Shown: positions 9,273-17,673, numbered from the stretch's first letter. The stretch is DNA of 64,000 bases from Actinomycetes bacterium (GCA_023404955.1 JAEXZY010000083.1:29213-93212), one strand, 5' to 3'. Notes: generated by a model from the sequence alone, not told the origin. Numbers and translations are program-made.

Positions 9273-10588
9273 TGTGGGCTACCTCCGGGGTTGTCGGCGC
9301 GGCACGCGGCGGCGTAGGGCCGCAGCGCATCGCGGACGCGGTCGACCACCAGGGCCTGGGCGTCGTGGTCGAGCAGGCCGGCGCGGATGCGCTCGTACTG
9401 CAGGGGCAGGAACTGACTGATCAGCGGCAGCGGGATGCCGACACGGTCGAGATTGGCCAGCAGCGTGCGCCGCGCAGCATCGACCTCCTCGTCGGCCCAG
9501 TAGTAGCGCAGCCGATCGCTGTAGCTGTAGCGCCGCGCCGTGCGTTGCGCGACGGGATCGCCCTCGTAATAGTCCTGCCAGTACCGCGGCTCGGCGAGCA
9601 TGCGCCGCTCGATCACCTCGATGAGGTTCGAGCGCGACGGCCGCGCAACCAGCTCGGTCTCGATCATCGCCAGCGCGAACAGGGCCTCGCGCATCGCGAA
9701 CGTCAGTCCCGGTCCGACTTTGAGGACCGCCCAGTGGTCGTCGACGAGTTCGCGGAGCTGTTGGGGGCGTTGGTAGTCCGTCGAGTGCGCTTCGAACACG
9801 AGGTGCGCCTCGTCGTCGAGGACCTTGCGGAGGTCCGCGGTGGCCGCGTGCTCGTAGTCGATGACCTGGAGGTGATCGAACTCGACGCCGGGCTGCACGA
9901 CCAGCGCCATCACCCGGGGCCACACGTCGTCGTGGCCGACAGCGGCGAACGCGCTGCGATGGGCGGCCAGGGTGGCCCGCGCCGCGTCGGCGGGTGTCGG
10001 GGTCAGCCGGTCCAACGTCTCGTGCGCACCGCCCGGGACGGGCACCTCGGTGCCGATCACGTACACCGGCGCGCCGACACCGGACTCCCGTGCGGTCTTC
10101 TCGGCGACCGCCAGCAGCCGCGCGCTGCGCTCGGCGACGACCTCGTCGGACAGCACGGCGGGATCGTCGGCGCAGCGCATGCTGCAGTCCAGGTGGATCT
10201 TGCGGTAGCCCGCCGCCACATACGCGGCGATCAGCGTCTCCGCGTGGCCCATCGCGACGACGGCGTTCTCCCGCTGCCACCGGTTCGGGCCGAGGTGATC
10301 ACCGCCGAGGACCACGCGGTCGCGGGGGAAGCCCTGCGCGTCGGCGATGCCAAACACCAGGTCGCGAAAGTCGTTGGGCCGCATGCCCGTGTACCCGCCG
10401 AACTGGTCGACCTGATTCGACGTCGCCTCGATGAGCACGAACCCGCCGTCGGCAGCCGCCTGCACGATCGCGGCCTCCAACACCGTGGGATGCGCCGAAC
10501 ACACCGAGTACACCCCGACCGGCTCGCCGGCCTTGTGCCGCTCGACCGTCTCGGCGAGCCAGTCCACCCGCAGCATCTGGGCGCCCAT
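9269..10588 (-). CDS. kbaZ: D-tagatose-1,6-bisphosphate aldolase subunit GatZ/KbaZ
   Basis: A 439-residue GatZ/KbaZ-family protein, the large non-catalytic partner that activates the class II tagatose-bisphosphate aldolase encoded beside it. Family blocks include GVYSVCSAHPTVLEAAI, EATSNQVDQFGGYTGM, GGDHLGPNRWQ and HLDCSMRC. ATG at 10588 (MGAQMLRVDW) overlaps the KbaY stop by one base; ten extra in-frame residues upstream are Arg/Gly-rich and were excluded. Together the pair should cleave tagatose-1,6-bisphosphate to glyceraldehyde-3-phosphate and dihydroxyacetone phosphate. Confidence 0.88.
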   Translation of the reverse strand: MGAQMLRVDWLAETVERHKAGEPVGVYSVCSAHPTVLEAAIVQAAADGGFVLIEATSNQVDQFGGYTGMRPNDFRDLVFGIADAQGFPRDRVVLGGDHLGPNRWQRENAVVAMGHAETLIAAYVAAGYRKIHLDCSMRCADDPAVLSDEVVAERSARLLAVAEKTARESGVGAPVYVIGTEVPVPGGAHETLDRLTPTPADAARATLAAHRSAFAAVGHDDVWPRVMALVVQPGVEFDHLQVIDYEHAATADLRKVLDDEAHLVFEAHSTDYQRPQQLRELVDDHWAVLKVGPGLTFAMREALFALAMIETELVARPSRSNLIEVIERRMLAEPRYWQDYYEGDPVAQRTARRYSYSDRLRYYWADEEVDAARRTLLANLDRVGIPLPLISQFLPLQYERIRAGLLDHDAQALVVDRVRDALRPYAAACRADNPGGSPQ

Positions 10589-11457
10589 CACGCCTGCACC
10601 CCCGCGACGACGCGGCACAGGTGGGCCACCGTCTCAGCCACCGCTTCCCGAGCCGGCACCAGGTACTTGCGCGGGTCCGTCAGCGCGGCATCGGACTCCA
10701 ACACGCCACGCACCGCGCCGGTGTAGGCGATGTTGAGCGCGGTGCCGACGTTGACCTTCCGGATTCCCGCGGCCACCGCCTGCTTCAGGTTCTCGTCGGA
10801 CACGCCCGAGGAGCCGTGCAGCACAAGGGGAATCGACACCGCGGCAGCGATATCGCTGATCAGTGCCATGTCGAGTTCGGCATCGCGCGTGGTCATCGCG
10901 TGCGAGCTGCCGACGGCCACCGCGAGCGCGTCCACGCCGGTTTTCTCCGCGAACGCTGCGGCCTCGTCGGGGTCGGTGCGGGCGCCCGGCTCGTGAGCAC
11001 CGAGGACGCGGCCGTCCTTGCCGCCGACCTGGCCGAGTTCCGCCTCCACGAACAGTCCGGCCGCGTGGGCCTTCTCGACGAAAGCGGCTGTCTGACCGAC
11101 ATTCTCGTCCGCATCGAGATGGGCCGCGTCGATCATCACCGAGGTGACACCGAGCCCGGATGCCGCGCTGATCGCCTCGTCGAGGAGAGCGACATCCTGG
11201 ATGTGGTCCAGATGCACGGCCAGCGGCGCACCGCTGGCCGCGGCGATGTGCGCGCACGCCGCGGTGATCGGCGCCAGCTGACCGCCGTGGAAACGCACGG
11301 TGTTCTCGCTGATCTGGATCAGCGCGGCTGCCCCGGCGCGCTCCACGCCCGCGGCGATGCCCTCCGCATGCTCGAGGGTGATGACGTTAAAAGCCAGCAC
11401 CGCGCAACGGTTTTCGATCGCCGCAGCAATGAGATCGGAGGTGGACGCCAGGGTCAC
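10588..11457 (-). CDS. kbaY: class II tagatose/fructose-bisphosphate aldolase, GatY/KbaY type
   Basis: A 289-residue Zn2+-dependent class II aldolase. HLDH (about residues 81-84), the acidic VEAELG stretch, LVLHGSSGV with its zinc-ligand His, and NVGTALNIAY (phosphate binding) are all present, so it looks catalytically intact. It is the first gene of the minus-strand operon, preceded by GGAGG eight bases before the GTG start. Adjacent KbaZ points to tagatose-bisphosphate rather than fructose-bisphosphate as substrate; housekeeping Fba is normally encoded elsewhere. Confidence 0.9.
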   Translation of the reverse strand: MTLASTSDLIAAAIENRCAVLAFNVITLEHAEGIAAGVERAGAAALIQISENTVRFHGGQLAPITAACAHIAAASGAPLAVHLDHIQDVALLDEAISAASGLGVTSVMIDAAHLDADENVGQTAAFVEKAHAAGLFVEAELGQVGGKDGRVLGAHEPGARTDPDEAAAFAEKTGVDALAVAVGSSHAMTTRDAELDMALISDIAAAVSIPLVLHGSSGVSDENLKQAVAAGIRKVNVGTALNIAYTGAVRGVLESDAALTDPRKYLVPAREAVAETVAHLCRVVAGVQA

Positions 11458-11542
11458 GCAGTGGCCTCCTTCGCCAGATGTGTGCGGTACATCACTTGAC
11501 TATGAGAAGCTCGCTCAGAACGCGCAATACCAATCGGTCAAA

Positions 11543-11561
11543 CGATCAGGAAAACTGATCG
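11543..11561. promoter_or_regulatory. palindromic operator candidate between the DeoR regulator and the sugar operon
   Basis: Perfect inverted repeat CGATCAG-N5-CTGATCG in the 131-bp divergent intergenic region (11458-11588). It lies 28 bp before the regulator ATG and 86 bp before the kbaY GTG. Perfect 7-bp arms in such a location suit a DeoR-family dimer controlling both transcripts; regulator identity is inferred from adjacency. Confidence 0.6.
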
Positions 11562-11588
11562 CCTGCTCACAACCGAGGAGTCAACCCG

Positions 11589-12368
11589 ATGTCGATCAAG
11601 CGCACCGACCGGATGCGGGAGGTGCTGTCGGTGCTACGAGATCGCGGCGAAGTCGCGTCCACGGTGCTGTGCACCGAACTGCGCGTCTCCCCCGCCACGC
11701 TGCGCCGCGACCTCGCCGAGCTCGAAGAGCAGGGGCTGCTGGTCCGCACGCACGGCGGCGCGAAAGCGCTCGACCCGAGCGGCAGCGAGATCCCGGTGCG
11801 GCTGCGCGACCACCGCATGGTTGCGATCAAACGACGCATCGCCCAGCACGCCGCCGCGCTGATCCCGCCCGGCCCGCAGGCCGTCGCGCTCACCGGTGGC
11901 GTCACCACCGGCGAGGTGGCCCGCGCCCTCAAGGGGCGACCCAACATCACCGTCGTCACCAACTCACTGACCATCGCCGCCGACTGTGCCGTCGACGCCC
12001 ACATGAAGGTGATCGCGACCGGCGGACTGGTGCGGGCCAACTCGTTGGAGGCGGTCGGACCGATGTCCGAGCACGCGTTCCAGGTGATCACCGTCGGCAC
12101 CGCGGTCCTCGGTGCCGACGGGATGTCCGCCGAGATCGGCGCCACCACCTACGACGAGGCGGAGGCGCGCACAGCGATCGCGATGGCGTCCAACGCCCAG
12201 CGCGTCGTCGTCGCGGTGGACGGGTCGAAGATCGGCAACGTGACGCTCGCCAAGATGGTCGCGCCGGCCCAGATCCACCATCTCGTCACCGACTCCACCG
12301 CGGACCACGAGCAGCTCGACCGCATCGCAGCCGCCGGCGTGCACGTGCACGTCGTCGACGCAGAATGA
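11589..12368 (+). CDS. DeoR/GlpR-family transcriptional regulator
   Basis: A 259-residue regulator with an N-terminal winged helix (RGEVASTVLCTELRVSPATLRRDL split over about residues 19-42, then LEEQGLLVRTHGGA) and a C-terminal DeoRC sugar-phosphate sensor domain (GVTTGEVARAL, VVTNSL, GADGM). Members usually repress sugar operons and are released by a phosphosugar. GAGGAG lies eight bases before the ATG. It is divergent from the ten-gene sugar operon and is the obvious local repressor, probably answering to a tagatose or galactosamine phosphate. Confidence 0.92.
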   Translation: MSIKRTDRMREVLSVLRDRGEVASTVLCTELRVSPATLRRDLAELEEQGLLVRTHGGAKALDPSGSEIPVRLRDHRMVAIKRRIAQHAAALIPPGPQAVALTGGVTTGEVARALKGRPNITVVTNSLTIAADCAVDAHMKVIATGGLVRANSLEAVGPMSEHAFQVITVGTAVLGADGMSAEIGATTYDEAEARTAIAMASNAQRVVVAVDGSKIGNVTLAKMVAPAQIHHLVTDSTADHEQLDRIAAAGVHVHVVDAE

Positions 12369-12425
12369 CGGTTCAGTAATACCGAGCAGCAGACGCCGGT
12401 GACCGCGGAGGGCCACACTGGTGAT

Positions 12426-13013
12426 ATGTCGACCTCCGAGCCGGTGCGGGGTCTTCGTCATCGCAAGAAGATCGCCACCCGCCGAGCCATCCGCCGCGCG
12501 GCGATCCATCTGTTCGAACGGCACGGCTTCGCCGACACCACCGTCGAGCAGATCGCCACGGCGGCCGACGTCTCACCCCGCACGTTCTACCGCTACTTCC
12601 CCACCAAAGAAGCCGTGCTGATCTGCGACCAGGCCGAACCGATCATGGCCGCGTTCCGCCACGCACCCGCCGAGCTCTCGCCCGTCGCGGCGTACCGGCA
12701 CGCCGTCGACGAATACTTCGCCGGCTTGAGCGACGACGATCGGCACGACACCATCGTCGCCCAGCACATGCTCTACTCGCTGCCCGAGGCGCGTGGCGTG
12801 CTCTACGCCGAATACACCCTGCTGATCCAGCTGATGACCGACGCGCTCAAGCATCGCCCGGGACCGGCGCTCGGGGTGGCGGAGCGCCGCGTCATCGCGG
12901 GCGCGATCATCGGAGTCCTGATGGCCGTGTCGGACGGCGAGCCGCTGCCCGAAGAGGCGCTCGCCACCGCCCTGGACATTCTCGAGTCCACCCTCGCCCC
13001 GCCGATCCGCTGA
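12426..13013 (+). CDS. TetR-family transcriptional regulator
   Basis: About 195 residues. The N-terminal HTH (RRAIRRAAIHLFERHGF, then TTVEQIATAADVSPRTFYRYFPTKE in two blocks) is a canonical TetR DNA-binding domain; the C-terminal ligand domain is generic. A GTG at 12399 would add nine residues; I favour ATG at 12426 because the extra residues are not domain-like, but the start is uncertain. It follows the DeoR gene by 57 bp on the same strand. Neither target nor ligand can be read from sequence. Confidence 0.85.
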   Translation: MSTSEPVRGLRHRKKIATRRAIRRAAIHLFERHGFADTTVEQIATAADVSPRTFYRYFPTKEAVLICDQAEPIMAAFRHAPAELSPVAAYRHAVDEYFAGLSDDDRHDTIVAQHMLYSLPEARGVLYAEYTLLIQLMTDALKHRPGPALGVAERRVIAGAIIGVLMAVSDGEPLPEEALATALDILESTLAPPIR

Positions 13014-13127
13014 GAGTTACTGGCGGGTAAGGGACCGGCTCGCCGAGACTCAGATTGCGGCGCTTAAACTCCCTCGGGATACATTCTTTAAGACGCTCTT
13101 AGATTTGACATGCCATCAGGAGGCGCA

Positions 13128-14927
13128 GTGGCCACTCACGCCAGCTCAAAGATCTCCAAGGTGCTCGTCGCCAACCGCGGAGAGATCGCCGTCCGGGTGA
13201 TCCGAGCATGCAAGGACGCCGGACTCGAGAGCGTGGCGGTGTACGCCGAGCCCGACTCCGACGCCCCGCACGTCCGGTTGGCCGACGAAGCGTTCGCGCT
13301 CGGCGGGCAGACCTCCGCGGAGTCCTACCTGGTGTTCGAGAAGCTGCTCGATGCGGCCGCCAAGTCCGGTGCCAACGCCGTGCACCCCGGCTACGGCTTC
13401 CTCTCCGAGAACGCCGACTTCGCCCAGGCCGTCCTCGACGCCGGACTGATCTGGATCGGGCCCAGCCCGCAGTCGATCCGCGACCTCGGTGACAAGGTCA
13501 CCGCTCGCCACATCGCCGCCCGCGCGCAGGCGCCGCTGGTGCCCGGTACACCGGACCCCGTCAAGGACGCCGACGAGATCCTCGCGTTCGCCAACGAGCA
13601 CGGCCTGCCGATCGCGATCAAGGCGGCCTTCGGCGGCGGTGGCCGCGGCATGAAGGTGGCCCGCACCCTCGAGGAGATCCCCGAGCTGTTCGACTCGGCC
13701 ACCCGTGAGGCCATCGCAGCGTTCGGCCGCGGCGAGTGCTTCGTCGAGCGTTACCTCGACAAGCCGCGCCACGTCGAGGCCCAGGTGATCGCCGATCAGC
13801 ACGGCAACGTCGTCGTCGCCGGCACCCGCGACTGCTCGCTGCAGCGCCGCTTCCAGAAGCTCGTCGAGGAGGCGCCCGCGCCGTTCCTGACCGACGCGCA
13901 GCGCAAGGAGATCCACGAGTCGGCCAAGCGCATCTGCAAGGAGGCCGGCTACTACGGCGCAGGCACCGTCGAGTACCTCGTCGGCCAAGACGGGCTGATC
14001 AGCTTCCTCGAGGTCAACACCCGCCTGCAGGTGGAACACCCCGTCACCGAGGAGACCTCGGGCCTGGACCTGGTGCGTCAGCAGTTCAAGATCGCCAACG
14101 GTGAACCGCTCGACATCACCGAGGACCCGACCCCGCGCGGGCACTCGTTCGAGTTCCGCATCAACGGCGAGGACGCCGGCCGCGGCTTCCTGCCCGCCCC
14201 CGGCCCCGTCACCCGCTACGACATCCCCACCGGCCCCGGCGTGCGCCTGGACTCCGGCGTCGAGGCGGGCTCGGTGATCGGCGGCCAGTTCGACTCGATG
14301 CTGTCGAAGCTGATCGTCACCGGCGCCACCCGCGAGGAGGCGCTCGACCGCTCGCGCCGCGCCCTGGCCGAGTTCCACGTCGAAGGCCTCGCCACCGTGA
14401 TCCCGTTCCACCGCGCCGTGGTCTCCGACCCCGCGTTCATCGGTGACGGCACCAAGTTCGACGTACACACCCGGTGGATCGAGACCGAGTGGAACAACAC
14501 CGTCGAGCCCTTCACCGGTGGCGACCCGATCTCCGAGGAGGACACGCTGCCCCGGCAGACCGTCGTCGTCGAGGTCGGCGGCCGTCGCCTCGAGGTCTCG
14601 CTGCCCGGCGATCTGGCGCTCGGCAACGGCGGCGCGTCGCCGTCGGGTGCCATCCGCAAGAAGCCGAAGCCGCGTAAGCGTGGTGGCGGTGGCGGAGCGG
14701 CCGCGTCCGGCGACTCGGTGACCGCGCCGATGCAGGGCACCGTCGTCAAGGTGGCCGTCGAAGAGGGCCAGACCGTGGCTGCCGGCGATCTGATCGCCGT
14801 GCTCGAGGCCATGAAGATGGAGAACCCCGTGACCGCCCACAAGGACGGTGTGGTGACCGGCCTGGCCGTCGAGCCCGGCGCCGCGATCACCCAGGGCACC
14901 GTGCTCTGCGAGCTCAAGGGCGAGTGA
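13128..14927 (+). CDS. accA3: acyl-CoA carboxylase alpha subunit (biotin carboxylase + BCCP), AccA3
   Basis: A 599-residue bifunctional alpha subunit supplying carboxybiotin for acetyl-, propionyl- and long-chain acyl-CoA carboxylases that feed fatty and mycolic acid synthesis. The biotin carboxylase half (about 10-455) includes the ATP-grasp loop GGGGRGMKVA and EVNTRLQVEHPVTEE; a basic linker (KKPKPRKRGG) leads to the biotinyl domain with EAMKMEN, whose second Met-flanked Lys takes biotin. GTG at 13128 is chosen because AGGAGG lies just upstream, whereas ATG at 13110 would put that site inside the gene. Sequence and position next to sigF match M. tuberculosis accA3. Confidence 0.95.
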   Translation: MATHASSKISKVLVANRGEIAVRVIRACKDAGLESVAVYAEPDSDAPHVRLADEAFALGGQTSAESYLVFEKLLDAAAKSGANAVHPGYGFLSENADFAQAVLDAGLIWIGPSPQSIRDLGDKVTARHIAARAQAPLVPGTPDPVKDADEILAFANEHGLPIAIKAAFGGGGRGMKVARTLEEIPELFDSATREAIAAFGRGECFVERYLDKPRHVEAQVIADQHGNVVVAGTRDCSLQRRFQKLVEEAPAPFLTDAQRKEIHESAKRICKEAGYYGAGTVEYLVGQDGLISFLEVNTRLQVEHPVTEETSGLDLVRQQFKIANGEPLDITEDPTPRGHSFEFRINGEDAGRGFLPAPGPVTRYDIPTGPGVRLDSGVEAGSVIGGQFDSMLSKLIVTGATREEALDRSRRALAEFHVEGLATVIPFHRAVVSDPAFIGDGTKFDVHTRWIETEWNNTVEPFTGGDPISEEDTLPRQTVVVEVGGRRLEVSLPGDLALGNGGASPSGAIRKKPKPRKRGGGGGAAASGDSVTAPMQGTVVKVAVEEGQTVAAGDLIAVLEAMKMENPVTAHKDGVVTGLAVEPGAAITQGTVLCELKGE

Positions 14928-14929
14928 GT

Positions 14930-14997
14930 CTCACCCCGAACGCACGGTTTCTGACGGATTTCCACCGATTTCCGTCGTAATCCGTGCGTTCGGTGAG
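14930..14997. repeat. long intergenic palindrome (hairpin) after accA3
   Basis: Outer arms CCGAACGCACGG (14936-14947) and CCGTGCGTTCGG (14982-14993) are perfectly complementary, flanked by CTCA/TGAG, with an inner GACGGA/TCCGTC stem. It begins 3 bp after the accA3 stop and could act as a terminator or mRNA 3' protector, although no U-tract follows. It resembles other palindromes in this window in size and nested design. Confidence 0.7.
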
Positions 14998-15004
14998 CTG
15001 ACCG

Positions 15005-15319
15005 ATGGAGCCCGTCGAGATCAACGCCGGCGCGTGGTACCTGCGCGCCCCGCGGGCTGACGATCGCGTCGACGACCGCCCCGCGCTGGCCGACCTCGGC
15101 GAACACCGGGCCGACTACGTGCACCAGGCAATCGCCCACTGGCATGCGGAGACGCTGTTCACCTGGGCGGTCTGTGAGCCGACGACCGGCGAGCTGCTCG
15201 CCGAGGTGACCCTCGACCCGGCGACGCATGCGGTGGCGACCCGCACGCGCCCCGGCCACGAGCAGGCCGCGCAGACCGGGGCGGACGCGGTGACCCGCTT
15301 CGCCAAGGCGATGCTCTAG
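15005..15319 (+). CDS. short GNAT-like fragment, hypothetical
   Basis: A 104-residue protein. The core FTWAVCEPTTGELLAEVTLDP (split) resembles beta strands 2-3 of GNAT acetyltransferases, and the C-terminal TGADAVTRFAKAML resembles the helix after the acetyl-CoA loop, but the glycine-rich pyrophosphate loop (R/QxxGxG/A) is replaced by PGHEQAAQTG. At this length it lacks most of a normal 150-180-residue GNAT domain, so it may be a degenerate or non-catalytic relative. ATG at 15005 lies 7 bp beyond the palindrome. It overlaps the convergent next gene by 4 bp. Confidence 0.5.
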   Translation: MEPVEINAGAWYLRAPRADDRVDDRPALADLGEHRADYVHQAIAHWHAETLFTWAVCEPTTGELLAEVTLDPATHAVATRTRPGHEQAAQTGADAVTRFAKAML

Positions 15320-15561
15320 TGGCTCTGTTGGATCGACCAGCTGGGCGTCGAGAAGCCCTGCTGCGGCCAGTAGTAGTAGCCGTAACCGACCCGCGGCCAA
15401 CCGACCCAGGGCTGTGCGACGGTGTCCGGCGTCGCCACCATGCTGCCGTCATCGTTGACGGTCATCGCGGCGCTCGCCGTACCGGCCAGCCCGAGGGCGG
15501 CGCCACCGATGATGCCGGCCGACAGCAGGGGCAGGGCGAGGGTGCGGGCGATGCGGTTCAT
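15316..15561 (-). CDS. small secreted protein rich in Trp/Tyr/Pro
   Basis: An 81-residue precursor. A 32-residue signal peptide (MNRIARTL, hydrophobic core, AGTASA-A) is followed by a mature part of about 50 residues with VAQPWVGWPRVGYGYYYW, unusually rich in aromatic residues. AAGGAG stands 8 bases before the ATG at 15561; ten in-frame codons upstream were excluded. It is probably exported across the membrane, with no family recognised. Confidence 0.65.
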   Translation of the reverse strand: MNRIARTLALPLLSAGIIGGAALGLAGTASAAMTVNDDGSMVATPDTVAQPWVGWPRVGYGYYYWPQQGFSTPSWSIQQSH

Positions 15562-15673
15562 GTGAGTCTCCTTGTCGAGGTGTTGACTCAACTCTCGCCC
15601 GTCAGGAGCCCGCAGTCTGTCCGGTGATCAGGCGATATACCGGAGGAACGTCATGTCCCCCGATCGGTGGACA

Positions 15674-16228
15674 TCACCGGCTGTCGATGTCGGCACCTGA
15701 ACACAGATCGGCGCAGTCGACAGTGACGACGTCGTCGCGGGAGCGCAGAAAAGGACCGGCACCCTCGTCGCCGGCCAGCGTCTCGAGCAGCGCCGGCCAG
15801 TGCCTCCGGGCGATCACCACCGGGTGTCCCGGCCTACCCACGTAGCTCGCGCGCGCCAGCCCGGTGTCCCGTGCGGCATCGAGCACGCGCCGTACCGCGG
15901 CGGCATTGACGTCGGGAGTGTCGACCGGCACGAAGGCCGCGTACTCGGGTTCATCGCCGAAGGCGAGCACCCCCGCGCGCACCGACGTGCTGAGTCCGTC
16001 GGCCCAGTCCTCGGCGATGACGGCCCGTGCCTGCGGCGGGATCGTCACACCGTCGACCGCTGCGCCCAGGACGACAACCACCTCACCGCATCCGCCTCCG
16101 CGCAGAGCCGCGACCGCCGACGCCAACCACTCACCAGTGTCAGCTAGCACTTTCGGCATGCCGTAACGCTTTCCGGCACCCGCGGCCAGAACCACGCCCA
16201 CATCTGAATGATGTTGCAGCTCAGACAC
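15674..16228 (-). CDS. MobA-like nucleotidyltransferase
   Basis: A 184-residue NTP-transferase-3 protein. The signature VVLAAGAGKRYGMPKVL near the N-terminus is the nucleotide-binding loop (LAAGxxxRMGxxK) and FVPVDTPDVN carries the metal-binding Asp. Such proteins transfer CMP or GMP to molybdopterin (MocA/MobA) or act on sugars. No molybdenum genes are nearby, so the substrate is open. The GTG at 16228 puts the nucleotide loop close to the N-terminus as in relatives; in-frame ATG at 16267 would add 13 residues. Confidence 0.75.
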   Translation of the reverse strand: MSELQHHSDVGVVLAAGAGKRYGMPKVLADTGEWLASAVAALRGGGCGEVVVVLGAAVDGVTIPPQARAVIAEDWADGLSTSVRAGVLAFGDEPEYAAFVPVDTPDVNAAAVRRVLDAARDTGLARASYVGRPGHPVVIARRHWPALLETLAGDEGAGPFLRSRDDVVTVDCADLCSGADIDSR

Positions 16229-16386
16229 TCTCGTGGCTACCTCTCGACACCGTGGCAATTTTGACATCTGTGCGGGCGGCAATTGTGAACAACTGCTTAA
16301 AGTTATTGTCCAAGATCACTGCGTGCGCGTATGGTCGAGTCATCGGGTTGATGGACCAGCCCTATTTTGAGGAAACGTCATCGTCA

Positions 16387-16418
16387 CGCGGGTCTGCAAT
16401 TCCCGCGCAGGCTTTTTA
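16387..16418 (+). terminator. hairpin followed by T-run upstream of the STAS gene
   Basis: CGCGGG (16387-16392) and CCCGCG (16402-16407) pair around a 9-nt loop and are followed within 4 nt by TTTTT. It could be an intrinsic terminator or attenuator in the leader of the STAS gene that starts at 16477. Confidence 0.4.
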
Positions 16419-16476
16419 TCTCGGCCCCCTTGGCGCGACCACAGACCGAATTCCATTTCGACTGATGGAGCCCCCA

Positions 16477-16911
16477 GTGGCTGAAGCGCCTGTCAAGCAG
16501 CCGGACGCAGACACCGACACGCACACGTGTCACTCCGCGCAGTTCCAGACCCGTCGACCGCAGCCGTCGACCGCGATCGTCTCCGCACACGGCGAACTCG
16601 ACGCCGCCAACGGCAACGCGTTCGTCAAGTACGCCCTGCGGGATGCAAAGCAGACTCAGTGGCTGGTGATCGACCTCAGCGGGTTGAGCTTCTTCGCCAC
16701 CGCCGGCTTCTCCGCACTGCACACACTCAACGTGCAGTGCGCCGGCGAGAACATCCGGTGGGCGTTGATACCCAGCCTCGCGGTCGACCGGCTGCTGCGG
16801 CTCTGCGATCCGGATTCCACTCTGCCGATCTGCGTCGACATCGCCAACGCACTGACCACAGTGCACAGCGATCCCCCGCGCTTACTGAAGCTGGTCTCGC
16901 AGCCGCGTTAA
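16477..16911 (+). CDS. STAS-domain anti-sigma factor antagonist
   Basis: About 144 residues. The second half is a STAS domain (ELDAANGNAFVKYAL, then LVIDLSGLSFFATAGFSAL) like RsbV/SpoIIAA and mycobacterial RsfA/RsfB, which release sigma factors by binding the anti-sigma kinase. The usual DSxG phosphorylation motif reads A-T-A-G (residues 74-77), so Thr75 replaces the phosphoserine. Three cysteines lie in the C-terminal half, which could allow redox control as reported for RsfA. GTG at 16477 has GGAG six bases upstream; ATG at 16465 is in frame. It converges on sigF, overlapping it by 30 bp, so its partner is probably the adjacent RsbW. Confidence 0.85.
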   Translation: MAEAPVKQPDADTDTHTCHSAQFQTRRPQPSTAIVSAHGELDAANGNAFVKYALRDAKQTQWLVIDLSGLSFFATAGFSALHTLNVQCAGENIRWALIPSLAVDRLLRLCDPDSTLPICVDIANALTTVHSDPPRLLKLVSQPR

Positions 16912-17673
16912 CGACTTCGCCAGCAGCCGAGACACGTGCATCTGCGAGATCCCGACCCGCTCGGCGATCTGCGTCTGAGTCATCGACTCGAAGAACCGCA
17001 GAACCAGCACCATGCGTTCCCGCTCGGGCAGAGCCTCGAGCAACGGACGCAGCGCCTCGCGGTTCTCGATCTGGTCGAGGCTCATGTCGACGTCGCCGAG
17101 GGTGTCGGCGATCGCCGGGGCGTCCTCGTTGCTACCGCTGCCGCCACTGTCGATGGACAGCGTGTTGTAGGAGCTGCCCGCGACGAGGCCCTCGACGACC
17201 TCGTCGCGGTCCATCTCGAGTTCGGCGGCCAGCTCGGTGGCCGTCGGCGCGCGGCCCAGACGCTGCGACAGGTCCGCGGTGGCAGCACCGAGTCTCAAGT
17301 GCAGTTCCTTGAGCCGGCGGGGCACCTTCACCGACCAGCTGTTGTCCCGGAAATGGCGGCGAACCTCGCCCATGATGGTGGGCACGGCGAAAGACACGAA
17401 GTCGGAGCCGGCGTTGACGTCGAACCGGATCACCGCGTTGACGAGGCCGACCCGCGCGACCTGCACCAGGTCGTCGCGCGGCTCGCCACGGCCGTCGAAT
17501 CGGCGGGCGATGTGGTCGGCCAGCGGCAGGCAGCGTTCGACGATGGCGTCGCGCTGGCGCTGGAACGCCGGAGACCCCGCCTCGAGCCCTTCCAGCTTCC
17601 GGAACATGGCGACCACGTCCGCATATTCAGAGCTCGATCGCGAAGACGAACCCTGGGAGGACGACCGGGTCAC
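16882..17673 (-). CDS. sigF: RNA polymerase sigma factor SigF
   Basis: A 263-residue group 3 sigma factor of the SigB/SigF family. Region 2 carries LADHIARRFDGRGEPRDDL and FDVNAGSDFVSFAVPTIMG, region 3 KVPRRLKELH, and region 4 ends in the HTH QTQIAERVGISQMHVSRLL. It directs stationary-phase and stress genes in mycobacteria at GTTT-N15-17-GGGTA promoters. GTG at 17673 overlaps the rsbW stop (GTGA), so the two are co-translated, as in other mycobacteria. Confidence 0.96.
   Translation of the reverse strand: MTRSSSQGSSSRSSSEYADVVAMFRKLEGLEAGSPAFQRQRDAIVERCLPLADHIARRFDGRGEPRDDLVQVARVGLVNAVIRFDVNAGSDFVSFAVPTIMGEVRRHFRDNSWSVKVPRRLKELHLRLGAATADLSQRLGRAPTATELAAELEMDRDEVVEGLVAGSSYNTLSIDSGGSGSNEDAPAIADTLGDVDMSLDQIENREALRPLLEALPERERMVLVLRFFESMTQTQIAERVGISQMHVSRLLAKSLTRLRDQLQ

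Noticed and set aside
13146..14840. 564-codon minus-strand frame opposite accA3
   Set aside because: Gly/Asp/Val/Leu-rich antisense noise; accA3 is unambiguous.
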